A stretch of 64,000 nt of DNA from Sanderia malayensis (lineage: Eukaryota; Cnidaria; Scyphozoa; Semaeostomeae; Pelagiidae): NCBI GenBank assembly GCA_013076295.1, contig RQOL01000531.1, positions 992,001-1,056,000 on the forward strand, in the 5' to 3' direction. Under the pieces are notes generated by a model. The model saw only the letters and a program-made list of their open reading frames with translations. It ran no database searches and was not told where the DNA came from. The position numbers were made by a program, and so were the translations under genes. Position 1 is the stretch's first letter. The number at the start of each line of letters is the position of its first letter. Of this stretch, positions 21,826 to 33,052 are shown in pieces.

Positions 21826-24600
21826 CTAGTCCTGGACTTTGGAAATTGCAACAACAGGAGCGGGATTTGGTCTCAAAGTAAGAACCAACTCAGGTTTGAA
21901 ATCTGCTGATTGATTTTTACCCAACTTGAACGTCAAACTTCGCAACAGCTTTGCAAGAACGACCTTCAATTCGAGCTCGGCAAATCTGTAGCCAATGCAC
22001 ATGCGTGGGCCACGGGAGAATGGCAGAAAACGATAAGGAAAAGATGACTGGTCAACAGCATCTAAAACGGAAAAAACATAACAGTGAAAATCTCCACATA
22101 ATATTTTCTTTCTACTTTTCTGGTTTTCTGGGCTCTTTCAGCCCAGATTAACACAGCTCTCCAAACATCTTTGTAAAATCGTCGCATAAACTATAAAGAT
22201 TTCTACATGTATCCATCTACGGAGTTGACGACCAGGATAGTTCCAAAGTCAGCAAATATGTTGAATGTCCCGCATAGACAAACCTAGACACTTGGTTGGT
22301 CCTAGAGAGCAGAGAGCTAGAATCATTTAAAAGCTCTATCGAGGATGTCTAATTAATAAGTCCATCACCTTTCAAGAGGCGTCTATTCCAAAGAGGCGCT
22401 TAGTCAAGAAAATAAAATAACAAATCAAACTCACTGACCTTGTCGATCAAATCTGTCCGGATTGAAATCAGCCGGATCTTTCCAGAATTCCGCATCTCTG
22501 TGACTACAAGCAATGCCCAAAAATACAGTTGTGCCTTTGGGTATGGTGTACGGTCCAATCTGCACGTCCTTTAACGAAATTCGTCCGGCTTGGATAGCAG
22601 GAGGATACAGTCTCATGGACTCCTTAATACAATTGTCCAAATACTTCATCTTGCAAAGTTTGTCGTATGTAGGCTCTTCATTGCGGTCAATTATTCCACG
22701 GATCTCTTCCTGGACCTTGCATTGGACATCCGGGTATTTGGAAAGGAGGAGGATTGTCCATGTCATAGCCATACTTGTTGTCTCGTGTCCCGCTATCATA
22801 AACGTGTTTACTTGTGCAAATAGATCATCGTTGTTCAATTTTTTGCCTTCGCCGTCCACCATTTCAAACATCAACTGGAGCAGATCGTTACGTTTCGATG
22901 AGTCATCACTGTTCATTTCATCTCTTCTTTGTTCTATGACCTTTGAGAAAAGAAAACTTTGCTTCAACTCATGAAGATAAAACAGATGAAGTGGATCCTC
23001 CATTAACAGAGTCTCCATTAACTTGAATACACAAACTGATGTGGCGCATTCTTGTCCCAAAGTCTCCCCAAACTTATGACATCTTTGTATCACAAGCCTT
23101 TCAACAAGAAACAAAACAACTTAAATATTCATTAAATAGAGGCTTGGTTTCAACAGAACCATCGTCTGTTACTCTATCTTGATGAGTTGCATCAAAACAT
23201 GACAAGCTATACATATTGTTAGTTGCAAGCTAAGATAAAAGAAAAGAGCTGATATGAGATTTTCATCTGAATTTTTCTTATTACCCTGTAAATAAGCTTC
23301 TGGAATATGGAGACAGCAGTTTTGACCTCATCTCTGGTTTTCGAGGGGAACAGCTTGAGAAATGGGAAGAATTTTTCCCAGATTCGACGTGAGAAATCGA
23401 ATTGTGCACGCAGGATTTTGTCTGTTGCTTGGCTCTCTTCACTGTGTTTCCCATTTATACTGTTAAAGTCGTATCCAAATGAACTTTCGCCAATTACATC
23501 CAGGGTGAGGTTGGTGAAACTACGCTGGACTTTGTCCTCAATGTCTTTATCTTCAGATTTGTCAATCTTCTTCTCCCATAGCTAGCAAAAAACAGATAGT
23601 ATTTATCATGATTTCGATAAAAAATTGTAGCAAGTAGTTGGTTTTCAAAGATGCCATGCTCAAATAATGAACATCACACAGCAATATAGCACACATAGCA
23701 CACAGAGGTAAATAGAGAGTAAAGACATGGGATTGTTACAAAAGATTTTCTGTACCTTGATGAGTTGCTCTGCTTTGTCATTGAATATTGGAATAAACTT
23801 TTGCACGCTTGCATATGAAAAAGCTGGATTGAGCATCTTTCTTTGCATTGCATGCACTTTGCCATTGGCTGCAAAAAGACCAGTGCCTTTTGCATTGAAC
23901 ACATTTCCCAAGAGCTTTCGGACTTGATCTGGTCTGTGATAGCTGGTGGAATCTTGAACAGCAATTTTCTTGATGTAATCTGGATTGGATATGTAGACAG
24001 CATATCCACCTGTAAACGCATTAATCAATAATTATATATTTGAATAGAAATCAGTGGGGTAGATAGAGGGGGATCAGGGGGGGCAACCCCCCCCCCCCCC
24101 CTGAAGAGCTGGACTGCCGTTTTGTCGGAAAATTGCTGATCTTGTCGGAAAATAAATATCTTCTGCTTACGTTCAGTTCTAGCTAATTTCCTTATCTTAT
24201 ATTCATAGTCTTGAAGAAACAAAAATTCTCTAAAGCAATATCTATTGCTTGTTACAAGGTCAGGTATTTGTTTTATCAAACTTAATATCTAAAGGAAATA
24301 TTTAACCGTGTATCTCGGCCTTCAGAGATTAATTAGATATTTATATCTGTTATTACCTGTTATGGGTGACCAGATTTTGAAAACATCTCCATATTGTTCT
24401 TTCCATTTCACAAAACATTGCAAAGGATCGTTCGGACTTGCGAAATCCCGTATATTTCCAAGGAGGAAGTGTCCTTTAGGCCCTGGAATTTTCCGTAATG
24501 GACTTTGCAACCATGTTATAACTTTGAAAACAACCAATCCTAACAACAGGGCAATCGCAGTCTTCCAAGTCAACAGTGAAATAATCAACGAAACAATCAT
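21826..24600 (-). CDS. Cytochrome P450 copy B (complete, 510 aa)
   Basis: Five exons: 24600-24357, 24009-23756, 23581-23285, 22940-22439, 22061-21826. All junctions are GT-AG, and the phases 1, 0, 0, 1 are shared with copies C and D. An N-terminal hydrophobic anchor and the hinge [12 protein letters not shown] imply a microsomal enzyme. The C-helix reads [16 protein letters not shown], the I-helix oxygen-activation motif AGHETTS, the K-helix KESMRLYPP, then [11 protein letters not shown], with the heme-thiolate loop [10 protein letters not shown] in exon 5. All catalytic hallmarks are present, so it should be a functional monooxygenase. The substrate is unknown. The family looks like the animal CYP3/CYP4-type microsomal clans, but I cannot assign a number. 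Intron 1 keeps part of a MITE shared with copy C. The exon 5 end (VQD) differs from VED in C and D. Confidence 0.92.
24052..24235 (-). mobile_element. Truncated copy of the MITE found in P450 copy C intron 1
   Basis: It starts at the same intron position as the copy C element (after GAATAGAAAT) with CAGTGGGGTAGATAGAGGGG, includes a C-tract of about 14, and shares GGAAAATTGCTGATCTTGTC. The right end is missing: the sequence jumps to the intron segment CAATATCTATTGC. This indicates a deletion after insertion. Confidence 0.75.
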
Positions 24601-26092
24601 GGTTAAAACTCTGTTGTTCGCAGTTTTTTCTTTGCGGCTGCGGGTGAGATTCCAAGTTAAGAGCAAGGAAACAAAACAAGGCAAACCGCGAGAGGAGGGT
24701 CTAAAGTCTGATCTCAGCAGCAAAGTAATGTCTGTGTCTGGGAATTTGCATATTGCATTGCAATGACCATCTCTAAAAGTGGAACGGAAAGTCGTGAAAC
24801 ACGAGAACCTAGGAGTTTCGGAATCTCTCCAAGGGGGAATCTTTAAAAGGAGGAACGTGGTTATAGTCTACCTATTCTATTGTATTGCCTGAAATAACAC
24901 ACCAAAGATTGGAGCTGTATGGAAAGACATTTTGTGTCAATGCCAAGCCCTTCGGATTTTACTTAAAAGTAAAATTAGATGAACACGCACCCGAAGAGCT
25001 CTTTTTATCGACATCATTTAATTTCAAGCATGAGAGTGAAGATTGCCAATGAGAGAATCTTATAAACCATACTTTGCGAGCAAAATAACACGCTCGCCCC
25101 CATAGACCAGGCTCTGATGGAGGGAAGGGTAACCTGGAAGCGAACTTTTTTTCACTGTACTTTTTAGTTGCAGGGGTACTTAGAGACAAATAAAAACTTT
25201 GGTAAACGGGCCAACTCCGTTGCGTTTACCAAATATGGGCATGTTTTTAAACTGGGGGTCAAAATTCTTGCTAGCGTAATGCAAAAGTGAAAGTAGAAAA
25301 CATTAGGCGTTTTCTTGAATGTTTACAGCATTCGTGGTATTCTTGGTGAGTAAATTGGATTGATAATGTTTATAAAGTAGATTTCTTACCAAAGACGGGG
25401 GTTTATATGAAAATTCCGGGGGTAATATGTCCAAATTTTGTCATATTGTACAATAGAACAATGGCTTCAAAAATAAAAATGCTTTGTTCTCTCATTCTAA
25501 AGTCAACCAGAATATATTTCCATTGGGGCAATGATGAAGTGATTAATGGTGGAACAAGTTATTTATATATACAGGGGGGTTTTGACGGCACGGTTCGTTC
25601 TAACCACACCTTTGCATTACACTTATGCCTACTAATGCCCCTCAAATTTAGAATAACTAACAATAACTTTATAAAATGTCTATTTACCTGAAGAGCTAAC
25701 AGAGAACGAAACGCAAATGATTAAAGTTCAATCACCATCATAATCATTGTCACGGTCGTCAAAAATTGAAGTCTTTTGAAAGTCTTCATCAACCAGGATC
25801 TCTTCGATACCTTCGGGAAAAGGCGTTTCTGTCCACAGGATCTCAGCATTCTCATTCCATCGGTGTTTCTGAATATCATCAAGATGAATATTTGTAGTAA
25901 ATGTTTCTTTCCATACTGTTGAAATATAGTTGCAGCGCTTACATTATAGAACAAATGATTGTTTGCATGGTAGAAGCAACGCCAGATCTTGAATTTGTCC
26001 TTTCTTCTCATAAGTATTTTTGAATACCGGATGTCTTACAACATCAATTTCTTTTTCTTTTTTCCCAAATAAGTAACACATATTCTTCCAGA

Positions 26093-26133
26093 AGTGCAAT
26101 TGACTTGTCCGACTCGGACAAGTCAATTGCACT
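26093..26133. repeat. Perfect 41-nt palindrome
   Basis: AGTGCAATTGACTTGTCCGA, one base, then its exact inverse. It sits at the inner edge of the left arm of the 1-kb inverted repeat and directly abuts a second hairpin. Confidence 0.9.
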
Positions 26134-26190
26134 ACTACTTCCATCAGTTGACATCTCGGACAGTCCGAGATGTCAACTGATGGAAGTAGT
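26134..26190. repeat. Perfect 57-nt hairpin
   Basis: Arms of 27 nt (26134-26160 and 26164-26190, starting ACTACTTCCATCAGTTGACA) are exact inverses around a CAG loop. It abuts the palindrome at 26093-26133. Confidence 0.9.
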
Positions 26191-27532
26191 ATTGTCTCAC
26201 TCTTCTGCATCCACAGATCCCAAAGAGCTACATCTTTCTAAAGAATCTTTATCCGCATATCTGATCGACTTAATGGCAATGATAAGGGCTCTGCCTGGTT
26301 TATACGATTCTCGATATGTTGCCTAAAGGATGCCAAAGTATTGACATCGTAGCGGACACATACCGGACAAACCCATTAAAAGATCCTGAACGAAACAAAC
26401 GTGGTACCTCCGCAAAAGTGATGGTACAGCCTGCACAGTCGACAATTCCAAGACACTTTCACAGTTTTTAAAAAACATTAAACACAAAACAAGACTTATT
26501 GCATTGATAAAATATGTGTTGACCGACCAGTCAATCGCACTTCTGGAAGAATATGTGTTACTTATTTGGGAAAAAAGAAAAAGAAATTGATGTTGTAAGA
26601 CATTAGGTATTCAAAAATACTTATGAGAAGAAAGGACAAATTCAAGATCTGGCGTTGCTTCTACCATGCAAACAATCATTTGTTCTATAATGTAAGCGCT
26701 GCAACTATATTTCAACAGTATGGAAAGAAACATTTACTACAAATATTCATCTTGATGATATTCAGAAACACCGATGGAATGAGAATGCTGAGATCCTGCG
26801 GACAGAAACGCCTTTTCCCGAAGGTATCGAAGAGATCCTGGTTGATGAAGACTTTCAAAAGACTTCAATTTTTGACGACCGTGACAATGATTATGATGGT
26901 GATTGAACTTTAATCATTTGCGTTTCGTTCTCTATTAGCTCTTCAGGTAAATAGACATTTTATAAAGTTATTGTTAGTTATTCTAAATTTGAGGGGCATT
27001 AGTAGGCATAAGTGTAATGCAAAGGTGTGGTTAGAACGAACCGTGCCGTCAAAACCCCCCTGTATATATCAATAACTTGTTCCACCATTAATCACTTCAT
27101 CATTGCCCCAATGGAAATATATTCTGGTTGACTTTAGAATGAGAGAACAAAGCATTTTTATTTTTGAAGCCATTGTTCTATTGTACAATATGACAAAATT
27201 TGGGCATATTACCCCCGGAATTTTCATATAAACCCCCGTTTTTGGTAAGAAATCTACTTTATCAACATTATCAATCCAATTTACTCACCAAGAATACCAC
27301 AAATGCTGTAAACATTCAAGAAAACGCCTAATATTTTCTACTTTCACTTTTGCATTACGCTAGCAAGAATTTTGACCCCCAGTTTAAAAACATGCCCATA
27401 TTTGGTAAACGCAACGGAGTTGGCCCGTTTACCAAAGTTTTTATTTGTCTCTAAGTACCCCTGCAACTAAAAAGTACAGTGAAAAAAAGTTCGCTTCCAG
27501 GTTACCCTTCCCTCCATCACAGCCTGGTCTAC

Positions 27533-28464
27533 CAACATTTTCCACTCCCACGCAAGTTCTGGTATCTATTTCTTGAAGCTTTAATCTTTGGCGCGACATT
27601 CGAGCCAATAAGATAAACAATAACAACGTTGTCCCTTTTACAGATTTCCTATTTTAGAGATTCCTCGCTCCTGTGTTCCCATGTTTCTGCATTTAACGTT
27701 CCCTCTTTTAGAGATAACAACGTTGCAACTGTGTTTCTGAAAAAGATCAGTTCACAAGAAAGCACGTGATGTGCAAATACGATAATCGGACACAATACTG
27801 AGGTCACGACCTGGGTGTAATCCAAAGAACGCTCTGTCCAATTTTGAGAGTTTTGCGTGCATGAGACAAAAGAGACAAAAAGTACGACAACGAAGCAGAA
27901 TTACGATAGCAGTGTATGACGTAATTGTGGAAGTGAGGGCAGAAGGAAAAAACCTAACATTTTCAAAGAGCTTCTTTCCTATTTTCAAGTATTTAACAAA
28001 CTACATAGGTAACTAATTCAGTTCACTGTATAAAGGTAAGCAAGTAAGTATGAATTGGTATAAAAAATAGTCATACAATCCACCTTGTTATGAAATTTCA
28101 AGTATTCGATAATTGAATTTCGAAGAATATGAGCTGAAAACACAAGTACTTCATAGTTGTAGCTCAAAATACAATACCAAAGTTTTACTTCATTTTGTTC
28201 ACTTATTTTGTTGTTAATTGAAAGTAAATCTAAAAAACCTAAATAGTTGTGGTGAGATGAGATGATCAGTCCCATTTTCGTAGACATCAAAACGAGGCTA
28301 TGATGAGTGACAATGCCAAAACAAACATAAACTTCAGAAAGACAAAATAGACCAATGTTATCAATGAACACCTATCCCTAATGTTGCATTATCTCCTATT
28401 CCTAGCATAATAACAATTATGAAATAATGGTAGTTTCTTCCAGACTTGTACAAAACTTCATGAT
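27533..28464. other. Upstream flank of copy B and 3' flank of copy C
   Basis: No separate gene. GCACGTGATGTGCAAATA at about 27763 recurs at about 33751, upstream of copy C. A related sequence with AAGGTCACGACCTGG occurs upstream of copy D near 38575. These conserved blocks are candidates for shared promoter elements (the CACGTG E-box is notable), but they could also be passive remains of duplication. The CATAGGTAA-TTCAGTT stretch near 28004 recurs near 38990. Confidence 0.5.
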
Positions 28465-31400
28465 CTAGTCCTCGACTTTGGAAATTGCAACAACAGGAGC
28501 GGGATTTGGCCGCAAAGTGAGGACCCATTCAGCTTTGAAATCTGCTGATTGATTCTTACCCAACTTGAACGTCAAACTTCGCAACAGTTTTGCAAGAACG
28601 GTCTTCAATTCGAGCTCGGCAAATCTGTAGCCAATGCACATGCGCGGACCACGAGAGAATGGCAGATAGCGATAAGAAAAAACTGACTGGTCAACAGCAT
28701 CTGAAACGTACGAGTAAATTTCTATATAAATAAAAAAATTTCTGCGTAGTCTATATAGATTTCTGCATTTCTATCTCTTCGAAATTGATCAGCAAAGTCC
28801 TACTGGACATGCCACTGATGAGGACAGTTCCACAGCACGCAAGAGTCAGCAAATATGTTACACGTTCATGTGAACAAGCATGGATATTTGACTAGTTCTT
28901 GGGTGAATGGAGTTAGAGCCAGTTTTAGGTCTCTTAAGCTACCAACATACGATACATACAAAAAACATACATAAAATACATACCAACATACGATACATAC
29001 ATAAAACATACATAACATACATACCAACATACGATACATACATAAAACATACATAACATACATACCAACATACGATACATGCACAAAACATACATAACAT
29101 ACATACCAACATACGATACATACATAAAAACATACATAACATACATACCAACATACGATACATACATAAAACATACATAACATACATACCAACATACGAT
29201 ACATGCACAAAACATACATAAAATACATACCAACATACGATACAAACATAAAGCATACATAACATACACACCAGCATACGATACATACATAAAACATACA
29301 TAAAATACATACCAACATACGATACATACATAAAACATACATAACATACATACCAACATACGATACATACATAAAAACATACATAACATACATACCAACA
29401 TACGATACATACAAAAAATATACATAAAATACATACCAACATACGATACATACATAAAAACATACATAAAATACATACCAACATACGATACATACAAAAA
29501 ATATACATAAAATACATACCAACATACGATACATACATAAAAACATACATAACATACATACCAACATACGATACATACATAAAAACATACATACCATACA
29601 CACTAGCATACGATACATACATAAAAACATACATAACATACATACCAACATGCGATACATACATAACAACATACATAACATACATACCAACATACGATAC
29701 AGACATAAAAACATACATAACATACATATCAACATACGATACATAATCAAATTCACTGACCTTGTTGATCAAATCTGTCCGGATTGAAATCAGCCGGATC
29801 CTTCCAGAATTCCGCATCTCTGTGACTACAAGCAATGGCCAAAAATACAGTTGTGCCTTTGGGTAGGGTGTACGGTCCAATCTGCACGTCCTTTAACGAA
29901 ATTCGTCCAGCATGGACAGCAGGAGGATACAATCTCATGGACTCCTTAATACAATTGTCCAAATACTTCATCTTGCAAAGTTTGTCGTATGTAGGCTCTT
30001 CGTTGCGGTCAATTATTCCACGGATCTCTTCCTGGACCTTGCATTGGACATCCGGGTATTTGGAAAGGAGGAGGATTGTCCATGTCATGGCCATGCTTGT
30101 TGTCTCGTGTCCTGCTATCATAAACGTGTTTACTTGTGCAAATAGATCGTCATTGTTCATTTTTTCGCTTTCGTCATCCACCATTTCAAACATCAACTGG
30201 AGCAGATCGTTATGTTTCGATGAGTCTTCAGAGTTCAGTCCATCTCTTCGCTGCTCTACGACCTTTGAGAAAAGAAAACTTTGCTTCAACTCATGAAGAT
30301 AAAGCAGATGCAGTGGATCCTCCAATAACAGAGTCTCCATTAATATGAATACACAAACAGATGTGGTGCATTCTTGTCCCAAAGTCTCCCCAAACTTATG
30401 ACATCTTTGTATCTCAAACCTTTCAACAAGAAACAAAACAATTTAAATATTCGTTAAATAGAGGCTTGGTTTCAACAGAACCATCGTCTGTTACTCTATC
30501 TTGATGAGTTGCATTAAAACATGACAAGCTATACACACATTGTGAGTTGCAAGCTGAGATAAAAGAAAAGAGCTGATATGAGATTTTCATCTGAATTTTT
30601 CTTATTACCCTGTAAATAAGCTTCTGGAATATGGAGACAGCATTTATGACCTCATCTCTGGTTTTCGAGGGGAACAGCTTGAGAAATGGGAAGAATTTTT
30701 CCCAGATTCGATTTGAGATATCGAACTGTGCACGCAAGATTTTGTCTGTTGCTTGGCTCTCTTCACTGTGTTTCCCATTTATACTGTTAAAGTCGTATCC
30801 AAATGAACTTTCACCAATTATATCCAGGGTCAGGTTGGTGAAGCTACGCTGGACTTTGTCCTCAATGTCTTTATCTTCAGATTTGTCAATCTTCTTCTCC
30901 CATAACTAGCAAAAGACAGATAGTATTTATCATGATTTCGATAAAAAATTGTAGCTTTCAAAGATGCCATGCTCAAATAATGAACATCACACAGCAATAT
31001 GGAACACAGAGGTAATACAGAGCAAAAACATGGGATGGCTACAAAAGATTTTCTGTACCTTGATGAGTTGCTCTGCTTTATCATTGAATATTGGAATAAA
31101 CTTTTGCACGCTTGCATATGAAAAAGCTGGATTGAGCATTTTTCTTTGCATTGCATGCACTTTGCCATTGGCTGAAAAAAGAGCAGTGGCTTTTGCCTTG
31201 AACAAATTTGCATTGAACACATTTCCAAAGAGCTTTCGAACATGGTCTGGTCTGTGATAGCTGGTGGAATCTTGAACAGTAATTTTCTTGATGTAATCTG
31301 GATTGGATATGTAAACAACATATTCACCTGTAAATGCATTAATCAATAATTATATATATGAATAGAAATCAGTGGCATAGATAGAGGGGGGTCAGGGGGG

Positions 31401-33052
31401 GCGAAAAAACCCCCTAAAGAGCTGAACTGCCATTTTGTCGGAAAATTGCTGATCTTGTCGGAAAATAAATATCTTTTGCTTACGTTCAGTTCTAGCTAAT
31501 TTCCTTATCTTATATTCATAGTCTTGAAGAAACAAAAATTCTTGGTCGGAAAATCTGAATTTCTCGCCCCACCTCATAAAATTTCGTATCTACGCCATCG
31601 ATAGAAATGTGCCATCCCTTTTCATTATGAGCTGTTATCTCACAAAAACTGTCATAAGATCTTAAGTAAAATTTAATAATAGTCTGTTATCTAATTTCTC
31701 TTTCTGGATAGTTCCATTAATTCCAAAAATATGCTTCTCCATCAATCGTGCTCATCACTTTGCGTCATCTTGATTGTCACAAATTGTGGTTATATCCAAG
31801 CATCACTTCACCTGGCCCTTCCTTCTCTTTATTATCACTTATGTAAATCCTGTATATTTCTAGCTTTCAAAATCTAATTATAAATGTATATATTTCTCAG
31901 TCAGAATTTCTCACACTTGCACAAACAGCAACATTGCTTAAAAATATTTCTTCCTCTTCAATATCTTCAATATCCCCCATCACCATTTGGTCCATTCTTT
32001 TCATGTACCACGAGTCTTCGTGAAGTACTTCGGTTACCGTAATGATTCGATTAAACGCCCACCTCGAATAAATGCCCCTTATATTATCAAAAAATTTAAT
32101 AAACGCCCCGGGTGTTTATTCGAAACATTCGGTGAGCACTCAGCATACCGTATTTCCTCTATTAAGCGCCCGGGCGCTTATTAAATATTTTGCAAAGTTT
32201 GGTGGGCGCTTATTAGAGGGGGCGCTTAAAAGAGGGGGGCGCTTATTTCACAGTCCTAAAATTTTAAAATCAAACAACCTCGAAAACAAAAGAATAATCT
32301 TATATAGTTCCGAATGTTATTCAATATCAAGCAGTCAAGATTAACTTCAACTGATCTTGACTGCATTGCATTTTCCAAACGCTCACGACCGGATGAAAGT
32401 GTTTTTCCAGCCTTCAAGAGCTTCTACGTTACTATTTGAACCAAACAAGTAAAAATGTAATTAAAATTAAAATATTAACCGCCCTGGGCGGCTAATAGAG
32501 GGGGCGCTTATTTCACACTTTTTGATTTTAGGGTGGGCGCTTATTGGAGGGGGCGGTTAATAGAGGGTGGGCGCTAAATAGAGGAAATACGGTATTTTGA
32601 ACTTGCTTTAGATATTCAGAACAAAATAATCACTTTATTTTAATTAAAATACCTTTAGATACTTTTGATAATTTTTGAATATCGAAAGCAATATCTCTTG
32701 CTTGTTACAAGGTCAGGTATTTGTTTTATCAAACTTAGTATCTAAGGAAATATTTAACCGTGTATCTCGGCCTTCAGAGATTAATTAGATATTTATATCT
32801 GTTATTACCTGCCATGGGTGACCAGATTTTGAAAACATCTCCATATTGTTCTTTCCATTTCACAAAACATTGCAAAGGATCGTTAGGACTTGCCAAATCC
32901 CGTAAATTTCCAAGGAGGAAGTGTCCTTTAGGCCCTGGAATTTTCCGTAATGGACTTTGCAACCATGTTATAACTTTGAAAACAACCAATCCTAACAACA
33001 GGGCAATAGCAGTCTTCCAAGTCAACAGTGAAATAATCAATGAAACAATCAT
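28465..33052 (-). CDS. Cytochrome P450 copy C (complete, 515 aa)
   Basis: Exons: 33052-32809, 31327-31059, 30905-30609, 30262-29761, 28700-28465, with the same phases as copies B and D. It has the anchor and PGPKG hinge, C-helix [29 protein letters not shown], and the heme loop [10 protein letters not shown] in exon 5. All frames are open. Exon 2 is 15 nt longer than in B and D: the B-C loop reads [15 protein letters not shown], apparently from a short tandem duplication of TTCAATGCAAA-like sequence. The start of exon 4 ([13 protein letters not shown]) and the stretch after the K-helix ([11 protein letters not shown]) also differ. Intron 4 carries an 0.8-kb minisatellite, and intron 1 has two MITE insertions (31370-31600 and 32147-32594). 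A microsomal monooxygenase with an unknown substrate. Confidence 0.92.
28938..29745 (-). repeat. ~39-bp minisatellite in intron 4 of P450 copy C
   Basis: About 20 tandem units built on ACCAACATACGATACATACA followed by TAAAACATACATAACATACAT variants. Units vary by an extra A, by AAA for CAT, or by a rare TGC for TAC. All three minus-strand frames stay open over long stretches and give Tyr/Val/Cys/Met-rich translations, which are artefacts of the repeat. Copies B and D lack it at this position. Confidence 0.95.
31370..31600 (-). mobile_element. 231-bp hAT-like MITE with an 8-bp target duplication
   Basis: It starts CAGTGGCATAGATAG and ends TATCTACGCCATCG, with imperfect inverted tips. ATAGAAAT is duplicated on both sides (31362-31369 and 31601-31608). 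Copy A intron 1 near 6212 shows the unoccupied site (GAATAAAAATGTGCC), which confirms the insertion. Copy B carries a truncated version at the same place. Confidence 0.88.
32147..32594. mobile_element. 448-bp MITE with CCGTATTTCCTCTATTAAGC ends
   Basis: The ends are inverse copies: ATACCGTATTTCCTCTATTA at the left and TAGAGGAAATACGGTAT at the right. The interior repeats GGGCGCTTATT and AGAGGGGGCG motifs. Similar CCGTATTT-tipped elements with GGCGCTTA motifs are common in invertebrate genomes. A related fragment is at about 32040-32130. Non-coding, in intron 1 of P450 copy C. Confidence 0.85.

Larger units (their letters stand above)
25104..27532. repeat. ~1-kb inverted repeat with ~415-bp spacer
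   Basis: The left arm, about 25104-26110, is matched almost base for base by the reverse complement of the right arm, about 26525-27532. Both arms encode the same 96-codon frame (25721-26011 minus, 26623-26913 plus). Another frame of each arm ends in an acidic peptide (FDDRDNDYDGD). The spacer holds two perfect hairpins at its left edge. The repeat lies in what should be the 5' flank of P450 copy B, displacing sequence near 27763 that resembles the copy C and D upstream regions. It could be a long-TIR DNA element, a foldback or an assembly fold. Confidence 0.85.

Noticed and set aside
25721..26913. Identical 96-codon frames on opposite strands as two genes
   Set aside because: They are the same sequence in the two arms of the inverted repeat; coding status is unproven, so it is reported as a repeat.
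28866..29880. Long minus-strand open frames of 187-313 codons rich in Tyr, Val, Cys and Met
   Set aside because: They are translations of the 39-bp minisatellite in three frames, overlapping exon 4 of P450 copy C only by chance.
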